Shown piece after piece: positions 1-4,801 of a DNA stretch of 6,248 bases. The position numbers and the translations under genes are program-made. The notes below the pieces were generated by a model. It did not search any database. It saw only the letters and a list, made by a program, of their open reading frames with translations, and was not told the origin of the DNA. The stretch comes from Desulfuromonadales bacterium. GTDB taxonomy: Bacteria; Desulfobacterota; Desulfuromonadia; Desulfuromonadales; JACZKF01. How positions within the stretch are numbered: position 1 is the stretch's first letter; each line of letters starts with the position of its first letter. The stretch covers positions 1 through 6,248 of the forward strand of contig JACZKF010000602.1 of assembly GCA_014860175.1 (NCBI GenBank). Reading direction: 5' to 3'.

Positions 1-1
1 G

Positions 2-343
2 CGTAGCGAGCGGCGCCGACCCGTCGAGGCTCACGGACGTTTCGCCAAGACCGGCGGGAAGTGGCGGGCGGGCGATATTCACAACCTGAGTACCGGGGGT
101 CTTTTCCTCGCCGCCAGCCATCTTTTTCCGGTCGATACCCCTCTGATGCTGGAATTCTGTCTGCCGCCGGGCGATTCTGTCAGCTGCCAGGGGCGCGTGG
201 CCTGGGTCAATCACCCCGAGTGGATCAAGAATCCAGGTTATCCGGCCGGCATGGGGGTGCAGTTTCTCGACCTGGAGGCCGCTCAGCGGCAGGCGCTGAC
301 TGCTTTTCTCGGCTCCGGGGAGGAGATTGCGGTCTCGCCTTAG
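2..343 (+). CDS. PilZ-domain protein, 3' part (putative c-di-GMP receptor)
   Basis: The reading frame is open from the window edge to TAG at 341-343, giving 113 residues without the start. The first residues hold the two c-di-GMP signatures of PilZ domains: RxxxR in RSERR (visible residues 1-5) and NxSxxG in NLSTGG (residues 28-33), spaced as usual. Beta-strand-like segments follow (LMLEFCLPPG, VSCQGRVAWV, GMGVQFLDL), ending in a short helix AAQRQALTAFL, as in PilZ proteins of about 110 residues. Family knowledge: such domains bind cyclic di-GMP and relay it to motility, exopolysaccharide or secretion machinery through protein contacts. The visible part is essentially one PilZ domain, so the target cannot be read from it, and an N-terminal domain may lie outside the window. 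The next gene starts 29 bases downstream on the same strand. The domain call is firm; the biological output is unknown. Confidence 0.88.
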   Translation, partial: RSERRRPVEAHGRFAKTGGKWRAGDIHNLSTGGLFLAASHLFPVDTPLMLEFCLPPGDSVSCQGRVAWVNHPEWIKNPGYPAGMGVQFLDLEAAQRQALTAFLGSGEEIAVSP

Positions 344-345
344 GG

Positions 346-351
346 TATACT
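346..351 (+). promoter_or_regulatory. -10-like TATACT before the DUF924 gene
   Basis: TATACT matches the sigma-70 -10 consensus at 5 of 6 positions and lies 21 bases before the ATG at 373. No convincing -35 element stands 16-18 bases upstream; TTGCGG at 327-332 is only 13 bases away. The gene may instead be transcribed with the PilZ gene. Confidence 0.25.
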
Positions 352-372
352 TCTTTCAGATCGGAGCCCCTG

Positions 373-972
373 ATGGCGACAATGGAAGAGGTACTGCAGT
401 TCTGGTTTGGTGACCTGGGTCCGGATGAGCCGGTTCCGGTCCACTGGTCGCAGTTCTGGTTCGGCGGTGCGGCGGAGGTCGACGCAGCGATTCGCCAGCG
501 GTTCGCAGCGACCGTGACCACGGCTTTAGAGGGGGACTTTGAAGAGTGGCGGCAAACCCCTCGCGGAACCTTGGCTCTGATTCTTCTTCTCGACCAGTTC
601 CCCCGCAACATCTATCGCGGTACCGCCGAAGCCTATGCGGGCGATTCGCGGGCTTTGCAGCTGTGCCGGGAAGGGTGCCGGCGGGGGTTCGATCGGCGAC
701 TCACCACCGTCCGACGCGCCTTTTTCTACCTTCCTCTGGAGCATGCGGAAGAGCGGCAGGCGCAAATCGATTCGGTGGCCGCTTTCAAGGCGCTGCTCGC
801 GCAGGCGCCGCCGGCTCTGGAGGAGACCTGTAGGGGATTTCTCGACTACGCGCAGCGCCATCGCGACATCATCGAGCGATTCGACCGTTTTCCGCACCGC
901 AATGCCGTCCTCGGGCGGATCTCCACGCAGGAGGAAGAGCTGTTCCTCCGGGAGCCCGGGTCGAGGTTTTGA
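373..972 (+). CDS. DUF924 family protein
   Basis: A 199-residue protein with the hallmarks of the DUF924 (PF06041) family. It begins with EVLQFWFG and a second WSQFWFG. It then has the conserved core LALILLLDQFPRNIYRGT with a following AYAGDSRAL helix, the FFYLPLEHAE motif, and the C-terminal helix QRHRDIIERFDRFPHRNAVLG. The length is normal for the family. The protein is all-helical and TPR-like; no enzymatic activity is established and I assign none. No signal peptide or membrane segment is seen, so it is probably cytosolic. The ATG at 373 was chosen because CGGAG at 362-366 precedes it by 6 bases and the family usually starts just before the FWFG motif. A second in-frame ATG at 382 is possible. 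It may be cotranscribed with the PilZ gene 29 bases upstream. Its stop lies only 22 bases from the stop of the convergent GGCT-like gene. Confidence 0.9.
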   Translation: MATMEEVLQFWFGDLGPDEPVPVHWSQFWFGGAAEVDAAIRQRFAATVTTALEGDFEEWRQTPRGTLALILLLDQFPRNIYRGTAEAYAGDSRALQLCREGCRRGFDRRLTTVRRAFFYLPLEHAEERQAQIDSVAAFKALLAQAPPALEETCRGFLDYAQRHRDIIERFDRFPHRNAVLGRISTQEEELFLREPGSRF

Positions 973-977
973 ATGTG

Positions 978-998
978 GAATTCTGAATTTTGAATTAT
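978..998. repeat. Three tandem GAATTNT heptamers at the convergent gene junction
   Basis: Three adjacent 7-base units read GAATTCT (978-984), GAATTTT (985-991) and GAATTAT (992-998). A degenerate fourth unit, GAATGTG, precedes them at 971-977. The AT-rich block stands out from its GC-rich surroundings and covers the stop codons of the DUF924 gene (970-972) and of the minus-strand GGCT-like gene (995-997). A related pair occurs at 6215-6228. Confidence 0.7.
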
Positions 999-1447
999 TT
1001 TGGCGTATTCGGATGTTTGAAGTCGCCGCTGAGGATTCTCTCCCCCTGGGATGGCCGGTTCCAGTAGTAGGTCCAGGCCTCCACCTCCCCACCGTCTTCC
1101 AGTTTCACTCTGGTTCGCCGCCGCAGGTAGACGCTGCCTGCCTCGTCGGCCGGATTGTACTCCTCCAGGCCATCGACGGCGCGTAAGGTCTCCTCATAGG
1201 CTGCTGGGGTGATTTCAACCAGCTCGCCGCGGACCACCCCCTCTCCCTCTTGCAGGTACGGATAGCCGCCATCCCTGAGATAATAGAGCTCACCCCGAGC
1301 GGTAGCGACGCTCTCGCGAATCGTGCGTCCCTGCAGATAGATGGGATAGTTCTTCTCTCCCGGGCGCAGGGTCCCATAGACGAAGATGGGGAGGGGAGCC
1401 ACCGCTGCCGGTCTGGCGGCGACAAGTGTAAGGAGGATCCCTTGCAT
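995..1447 (-). CDS. Gamma-glutamylcyclotransferase-like (AIG2/YtfP-type) protein
   Basis: A 150-residue protein. FVYGTLRPGE (residues 22-31) is the substrate-binding YGTL loop of the GGCT/AIG2 fold. It is followed by RGELYYL, GYPYLQEGEGVVRGELVEI, and AVDGLEEY, whose LDxxE-like Glu (about residue 95) aligns with the catalytic Glu of GGCT enzymes. The end is YLRRRTRVKL and WTYYWN. Family members cyclise gamma-glutamyl groups to 5-oxoproline or act on gamma-glutamylamines; the exact substrate cannot be told here. The ATG at 1447 is the only in-frame ATG near the domain. It adds about 20 hydrophobic residues before the fold and has no Shine-Dalgarno: its leader is pyrimidine-rich, coming straight from the cytochrome terminator. 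An in-frame GTG about 15 codons in is an alternative start. The frame is also open further upstream through the cytochrome gene, but that part is out-of-frame coding of the cytochrome. The domain call is good; start and substrate are uncertain. Confidence 0.82.
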   Translation of the reverse strand: MQGILLTLVAARPAAVAPLPIFVYGTLRPGEKNYPIYLQGRTIRESVATARGELYYLRDGGYPYLQEGEGVVRGELVEITPAAYEETLRAVDGLEEYNPADEAGSVYLRRRTRVKLEDGGEVEAWTYYWNRPSQGERILSGDFKHPNTPK

Positions 1448-1473
1448 AGGATGGATGGGGAGGGGAAAAGGGG

Positions 1474-1503
1474 AAAGAAAAAAGGCCCCGGGTTGCCGGG
1501 GCC
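1474..1503 (-). terminator. Rho-independent terminator of the cytochrome gene
   Basis: GGCCCCGG (1484-1491) and CCGGGGCC (1496-1503) form a perfect 8-bp all-GC stem with a 4-base loop. Read on the minus strand it is followed by TTTTTTCTTT, a classic U-tract. It starts 15 bases after the cytochrome stop codon. The U-tract ends only about 26 bases before the ATG of the next minus-strand gene. Confidence 0.9.
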
Positions 1504-1518
1504 CCTGACAGGCTGACC

Positions 1519-1794
1519 TTATTTTTTGTGGCACTCGCCGCATTTGGTGGGGCCGGCCGCTTTTTCCTTGTGGCAGCCGGTGCACGTTTTGTGGGCGGTG
1601 TCTTTGTCCAGCTCGAGTTTGCCGGGGGTGCCCGCGCCATGGCAAGCCGCGCACTCCATCGCCGCAGCATGCGCTTTGTGGTTGAAGGTCACATTGCCGT
1701 TTTTCGCTTCCAGGGTCACCGAGTCCGGAGCGGCGGCCAGGACGGGGGTGGCGGCAAAGGCGACCAGCAAAGCGGAGATCAGAAACTTTTTCAT
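1519..1794 (-). CDS. ppcA-like: Triheme periplasmic cytochrome c7 (PpcA family)
   Basis: A 91-residue precursor. MKK, a hydrophobic stretch and VLA form a Sec signal peptide, probably cut after Ala20, leaving about 71 residues. Three c-type heme sites are present: CAACH (48-52), CTGCH (71-75) and CGECH (85-89). The three distal histidines expected for bis-His ligation are also there: His39 and His42 in FNHKAH, and His68 in AHKTC. Against my recollection of Geobacter sulfurreducens PpcA, KNGNVTFNHKAH and the end GPTKCGECHKK match closely. The second of the four heme sites of cytochrome c3 is absent, as in all c7 proteins. Known role of the family: periplasmic electron shuttle between inner-membrane quinol oxidases and outer-membrane conduits in metal or electrode respiration. 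The start is fixed by AGGAGGA (1801-1807) 6 bases before the ATG. It has its own promoter and terminator, so it looks monocistronic. Which paralog (PpcA to PpcE) it corresponds to cannot be settled here. Confidence 0.95.
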   Translation of the reverse strand: MKKFLISALLVAFAATPVLAAAPDSVTLEAKNGNVTFNHKAHAAAMECAACHGAGTPGKLELDKDTAHKTCTGCHKEKAAGPTKCGECHKK

Positions 1795-1800
1795 GGGGGA

Positions 1801-1807
1801 TCCTCCT
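1801..1807 (-). promoter_or_regulatory. Strong ribosome binding site of the cytochrome gene
   Basis: AGGAGGA on the minus strand is a near-perfect anti-16S match, 6 bases from the ATG at 1794. It decides the start codon and suggests high translation, as expected of an abundant periplasmic cytochrome. Confidence 0.88.
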
Positions 1808-1842
1808 GTGGAAATGGGAAATAAGTAATAAAACCGTCATAT

Positions 1843-1870
1843 ATTTAAAGTCAGAAGCCAAGAAAGTCAA
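1843..1870 (-). promoter_or_regulatory. Sigma-70 type promoter of the cytochrome gene
   Basis: On the minus strand TTGACT (1865-1870, 5 of 6 to consensus) is followed after 16 bases by TTAAAT (1843-1848, 4 of 6). Alternative -10 registers overlap in the same AT-rich stretch. Transcription would begin near 1836, giving a leader of about 40 bases with the Shine-Dalgarno inside it. Confidence 0.55.
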
Positions 1871-1876
1871 GTGAGA

Positions 1877-1899
1877 TTCACAAAAAAGGGGGATGTGAA
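1877..1899. promoter_or_regulatory. Inverted repeat TTCACA-N11-TGTGAA upstream of the cytochrome promoter
   Basis: Perfect 6-bp arms lie at 1877-1882 and 1894-1899. The centre is about 52 bases upstream of the inferred cytochrome start site and just beyond the -35 box, a usual place for an activator. The arm order is the reverse of a CRP site (TGTGA-N6-TCACA), so no known regulator is assigned. Confidence 0.4.
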
Positions 1900-2077
1900 G
1901 AGGTGGAATGAGGTTTGCATCATAGGAAGCGGCCCATTAGGTCCCGTTTGTCAAGTAGAGACTCCGCGCCGTTTTCACGCTGCAGGTGAACGCGATATAA
2001 CGGTCTTGGTATCATAAAAAAGGGAGCAGACGAACGGCAGGGGGAGAGGCTTAATGATCCGGCTGCTGTAAACCAAA
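1900..2077. other. Intergenic stretch without a recognisable gene
   Basis: I see no credible coding sequence here. It holds isolated promoter-like hexamers. On minus, TTGACA (1949-1954) and TATGAT (1919-1924) are 24 bases apart, too far to work as a pair. On plus, TTTTCA (1972-1977) and TATAAC (1996-2001) are 18 bases apart and point toward the hairpin at 2078-2107. Confidence 0.5.
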
Positions 2078-2107
2078 GACGGCCCGAACCATGAGGTTCG
2101 GGCCGTC
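2078..2107 (-). terminator. Hairpin terminator downstream of tRNA-Thr, possibly bidirectional
   Basis: GACGGCCCGAACC (2078-2090) pairs perfectly with 2095-2107 around the 4-base loop ATGA, a 13-bp stem. It begins 8 bases after the tRNA 3' end. Read on minus it is followed by TTTGGTTT, a modest U-tract; read on plus by CCTTTTA. It most likely ends the tRNA transcript and could also stop plus-strand transcription. Confidence 0.8.
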
Positions 2108-2114
2108 CTTTTAC

Positions 2115-2190
<76 letters not shown>

Positions 2191-2211
2191 CGATTTTTTA
2201 TGCGGGTCAAC

Positions 2212-2240
2212 TAATTACCGCAAATCAGAGTGGGAGTCAA
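2212..2240 (-). promoter_or_regulatory. Candidate promoter of tRNA-Thr
   Basis: On minus, TTGACT (2235-2240, 5 of 6) is followed after 17 bases by TAATTA (2212-2217, a poor -10). This would give a 5' leader of about 15 bases. A competing pair, TTGCGG with TAAAAA, lies closer to the tRNA. A promoter is expected here, but the exact elements are uncertain. Confidence 0.35.
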
Positions 2241-2288
2241 CGGCGAAGTTGGTCCCGGTTCTCCGGCCGGGAAAAAGTCCCCCTGGAT

Positions 2289-2317
2289 TTGCCTCGGTCC
2301 GATCATGATGGTATCCT
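2289..2317 (+). promoter_or_regulatory. Candidate promoter of the receiver/esterase pair
   Basis: TTGCCT (2289-2294) and TATCCT (2312-2317) are spaced by exactly 17 bases, each 4 of 6 to consensus. A start near 2324 would leave a leader of about 36 bases before the ATG at 2360. Confidence 0.4.
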
Positions 2318-2359
2318 ATGAGTCTGCTTCAACCTCTTTCCCCGGATTGATAAGCCATT

Positions 2360-2842
2360 ATGGATAACCCGATTGAGCAGACCCCTGACCTCGAGACCCC
2401 CCGGGCCCGCCTGCCAGAGGAGGCAGCGGCCGATCTGCCGCTGGTCGGCACCGAGAAGATGCGTATCTTGCTGGTGGACGATGAACCGGAGATCCGTGAA
2501 CTGTTCGCCGCCTTGCTGCGCCGCCGTGGCTGGGAAGTGGTCTGCGCCGCCAGCGCCATGGAAGGGCTGGAAGCCCTGGAGGAAAACCAGTTCAATCTCA
2601 TTCTGATGGATATCCAGATGCCCGAGATCAGCGGCCTCGATGCCACCCGGGTAATCCGGCGACGCGAGCAGGCCGGGGAGTCCCCCTATACGCCGATCGT
2701 CGCGGTAACCGCCTGGACTCTGCCAGAGTTTCGTCAGGCCTGCCAGGCTGCCGGCATGGACGATTTCCTGGCCAAGCCGGTCACCCTGTCCCACCTTTGG
2801 TCGACTGTGGAGCGCAATGCCAAGCCGGCTGAAAACCAGTAA
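2360..2842 (+). CDS. Stand-alone CheY-like response regulator (receiver domain only)
   Basis: 160 residues: a 33-residue proline- and acid-rich N-terminal tail, then one receiver domain from about residue 34 to 153 with no output domain. The phosphorylation site is complete: acidic pocket Asp40/Asp41 in LLVDDEPEI, phospho-acceptor Asp84 in ILMDIQMPEISG, switch Thr117 in VAVTAW, and Lys139 in FLAKPV. AGMDDFLAKPV and MDIQMPEISG are typical of receivers fused to hybrid histidine kinases, suggesting a phosphorelay partner encoded elsewhere. No kinase or HPt gene lies in the window. The start is uncertain: the ATG at 2360 has no clear Shine-Dalgarno, while the ATG at 2459 lies right at the domain edge behind a weak GAGAAG. 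The 3' end overlaps the esterase gene by 26 bases, so the two are probably translated from one mRNA. Confidence 0.92.
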   Translation: MDNPIEQTPDLETPRARLPEEAAADLPLVGTEKMRILLVDDEPEIRELFAALLRRRGWEVVCAASAMEGLEALEENQFNLILMDIQMPEISGLDATRVIRRREQAGESPYTPIVAVTAWTLPEFRQACQAAGMDDFLAKPVTLSHLWSTVERNAKPAENQ

Positions 2843-3437
2843 ATCCAGCTTTGTCACCGCTTTTGTCTGCTCCCTGTTGCTGCTGCTCATCGCTTGCCGG
2901 GAGCCGCCGCGCCTTTCTCCTCTCTCCGCCGAAGGGACCATTCTGGCTTTCGGCGACAGCCTGACCTACGGCACCGGCGCCTCTCCGCAGGAGGCGTACC
3001 CGGCGATTCTCGCCGCTCTTCTTGGTCGGCCGGTCATCAACGCCGGGGTGCCCGGTGAAACCTCCGGCGAGGGGCTCGCCCGTCTCGCCGGTCTGCTCGA
3101 AGAGCACCACCCGGAACTGGTCATCCTCTGCCACGGTGGAAACGATTTTCTGCAGCGGCTCGACCCAGAACAGCTGAGAGTAAATTTGCAGGCGATGATT
3201 GCCCTGGCCAAGGGGGCGGGGGCGCAGGTGCTCCTGGTCGGTGTGCCACGACCCGGTCTGCGCCTGGTGTCGGCCCCCGTGTACGAAACGGTAGCCGATG
3301 CGCTCCGTCTCCCCTATGAGGCAAAAATCGTGAGCGATATCCTCGGCGACGGCACCCTCAAAAGCGACTACATCCACCCGAACGCCGCCGGCTATCGCCG
3401 CCTGGCTCAGACCCTGGCCCGCCAGATCGCTCTCTGA
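2817..3437 (+). CDS. GDSL/SGNH-family esterase, predicted lipoprotein
   Basis: 206 residues. A signal sequence with basic n-region and hydrophobic core ends in the lipobox LIAC (24-27), so Cys27 is probably lipidated. Residue +2 is Arg, not the inner-membrane retention Asp. The SGNH blocks are intact: Ser48 in FGDSLTYG, the block II glycine in NAGVPGETS (about Gly80), Asn109 in GGNDF, and Asp184/His187 in DYIHPN. Size and layout resemble TesA-type esterase/thioesterase/lysophospholipase; the natural substrate is not predictable and may be a lipid, an acyl ester or an acetylated polymer. The ATG at 2817 is preceded by GGAG at 2809-2812 and starts inside the receiver gene (26-base overlap, different frame), which suggests coupled translation. 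No terminator is obvious after the stop. Confidence 0.92.
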   Translation: MPSRLKTSKSSFVTAFVCSLLLLLIACREPPRLSPLSAEGTILAFGDSLTYGTGASPQEAYPAILAALLGRPVINAGVPGETSGEGLARLAGLLEEHHPELVILCHGGNDFLQRLDPEQLRVNLQAMIALAKGAGAQVLLVGVPRPGLRLVSAPVYETVADALRLPYEAKIVSDILGDGTLKSDYIHPNAAGYRRLAQTLARQIAL

Positions 3438-3514
3438 AGCGACGTGCCTTCCGGTACACCGTGTGCCCTTCCGGCGCCTTGACTCCCGGCATTCACCTCT
3501 CAAGTTCCCTTCCC

Positions 3515-3544
3515 TCCAGAAGATCTCGTCCAGAAGATCTTGTC
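3515..3544. repeat. 14-bp tandem duplication upstream of serB
   Basis: TCCAGAAGATCTCG (3515-3528) is repeated at once as TCCAGAAGATCTTG (3529-3542), 13 of 14 identical, plus TC of a third unit. Each unit holds the palindrome AGATCT. AAGATCT (3520-3526) and AGATCTT (3535-3541) can also form a 7-bp stem with an 8-base loop. It lies directly upstream of the candidate serB promoter. Confidence 0.8.
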
Positions 3545-3545
3545 A

Positions 3546-3574
3546 TTGCCGTCCCGGGGGCCTTGCGGTAGAAT
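3546..3574 (+). promoter_or_regulatory. Candidate promoter of the serB-sfsA operon
   Basis: TTGCCG (3546-3551, 4 of 6) and TAGAAT (3569-3574, 5 of 6) are separated by 17 bases. Transcription would start near 3581, about 24 bases before the serB ATG, with the AGGAAAGGA ribosome site (3591-3599) in the leader. Confidence 0.55.
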
Positions 3575-3604
3575 GCGCCCCATTTGCCGCAGGAAAGGAT
3601 CCCC

Positions 3605-4801
3605 ATGGACAACCGCATGGTCCTCGTTATCATGACCGGCCCCGACCGCCCCGGCATTATCGCCGCCGTGACCGGGCAGATCGCCGCTGCCGGGGCGCGT
3701 ATCCGCGACATCGAACAGACCGTCACCCATACGCTCCTCTCCCTCTCGGTCCTCATCGATTTTACCGCCGGGGAAAGCGACCAGAAGCCGCTGGTCAAAG
3801 ACCTGCTCTTTCTCGCCAAGGAGATCGGGCTCGATCTCGACTTCCAGGTGCTGACCGAAGCGGAGTACCGTCGCAAATCGACCCGCCACGCCTACGTGCT
3901 CACCATCATGGGGGGGGAAGTCAACGCCGTGGCGCTGGCGCGGATCTCGCGCATCCTGGCCGACCATGAGGTGAATATCGAGCGCATCTCCAAACTCACC
4001 CAGGGGCAGCTGCGCTGCGTGGAGTTTCTGGTGACCGTCCCCCCCGGGCTCGACGTCAAGGCCATGACCCGCACCCTCCTCGGCGAGGGGGGGAGCCTCG
4101 GGGTCGATATCGCGGTGCAAAAGGAGGGGCTCTACCGTCGGGCCAAGCGCCTCATCGTCATGGACATGGATTCGACCCTGATCCAGATCGAAGTCATTGA
4201 CGAATTGGCGCGCCTGGCCGGAGTCGGCGCCGAAGTCGAGGCGATCACCGAGCGGGCGATGAACGGCGAGCTCGATTTTTCCGGCGCCCTGCGGGCCCGG
4301 GTCGCCCTGCTCAAGGGGCTGCCGGCCGACGCCCTGGAAGAGGTCTACCGCACCATCCCCTTCACCCCGGGGGCCAAGACTCTGGTGCGGGTGCTCAAGC
4401 GCCTCGGCTTCCGCACCGCCGTCATCTCCGGCGGCTTCTCCTTTTTCACCGACCGTCTCAAGGCCGAACTCGGTCTCGATTACGCTTTCGCCAACGCCCT
4501 GGAGATCAAAAACGGCCGCGTCACCGGAGAGGTGAGCGGCCCCATCGTCGACGGCGCCCGCAAGGCCGAGCTGCTGGAGGAGATCGCGGTTCGCGAGGGG
4601 ATCACCCTCGACCAGGTGATCGCCATCGGTGACGGGGCCAACGACCTGCCGATGCTCGGCAAGGCTGGGCTGGGGATTGCCTTCAATGCCAAGGCGCGGG
4701 TACGCGAGCAGGCCGACACCCACATCAATCAGCAAAGCCTCGACTCCATCCTCTACCTGCTCGGCCTCTCCGAGCGCGACATGACCGAGATCGGCGAGTG
4801 A
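3605..4801 (+). CDS. serB: Phosphoserine phosphatase with two ACT domains
   Basis: 398 residues; catalyses phosphoserine to serine, the last step of serine synthesis, in the cytosol. Residues about 4-85 form a first ACT domain (MVLVIMTGPDRPGIIAAV) and about 95-170 a second (YVLTIMGGEVNAVALARI). A HAD phosphatase domain follows, with nucleophile Asp187 and acid/base Asp189 in VMDMDSTLI, Glu196 in IEVIDE, Ser275 in ISGGFSFF, Lys320, and the metal site GDGANDLPML (Asp343, Asp347). All catalytic motifs are intact. The length matches dual-ACT SerB enzymes, against about 320 for the E. coli type. Family knowledge: the ACT domains may bind serine or other amino acids for feedback control. The ATG at 3605 is chosen for the AGGAAAGGA site 5 bases upstream; a TTG at 3584 would lie too close to the inferred transcription start. 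It overlaps sfsA by 4 bases. Confidence 0.96.
   Translation: MDNRMVLVIMTGPDRPGIIAAVTGQIAAAGARIRDIEQTVTHTLLSLSVLIDFTAGESDQKPLVKDLLFLAKEIGLDLDFQVLTEAEYRRKSTRHAYVLTIMGGEVNAVALARISRILADHEVNIERISKLTQGQLRCVEFLVTVPPGLDVKAMTRTLLGEGGSLGVDIAVQKEGLYRRAKRLIVMDMDSTLIQIEVIDELARLAGVGAEVEAITERAMNGELDFSGALRARVALLKGLPADALEEVYRTIPFTPGAKTLVRVLKRLGFRTAVISGGFSFFTDRLKAELGLDYAFANALEIKNGRVTGEVSGPIVDGARKAELLEEIAVREGITLDQVIAIGDGANDLPMLGKAGLGIAFNAKARVREQADTHINQQSLDSILYLLGLSERDMTEIGE

Noticed and set aside
61..372. N-terminal extension of the DUF924 frame to an upstream start
   Set aside because: It overlaps the PilZ gene out of frame, has no domain and no ribosome site. The DUF924 family begins at about residue 1 of the ATG at 373.
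945..970. Hairpin plus TTTT at the end of the DUF924 gene
   Set aside because: The best stem is about 5 bp with a 4-base loop and a wobble pair, and the T run is set off by several bases; not convincing.
1448..1870. GGCT frame open upstream through the cytochrome gene, as if one 291-residue protein
   Set aside because: The extension is a GC-rich shadow of the cytochrome coding sequence and crosses its terminator and promoter.
2253..2275. GC-rich inverted repeat CCCGG ... CCGGGAAAAA resembling a terminator
   Set aside because: The run after the stem is A, not T, in the plus direction, and in the minus direction the T run precedes the stem, so it cannot act as a standard terminator.
2303..3503. 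Minus-strand open frames opposite the receiver and esterase genes
   Set aside because: They show no recognisable domains and have compositions typical of antisense shadows; both plus-strand genes have full catalytic motifs.
3500..4735. Long minus-strand open frame of 411 residues opposite serB
   Set aside because: Its His/Gly/Glu/Asp-rich, low-complexity composition is the usual antisense shadow of a GC-rich gene. The plus strand encodes an intact SerB.
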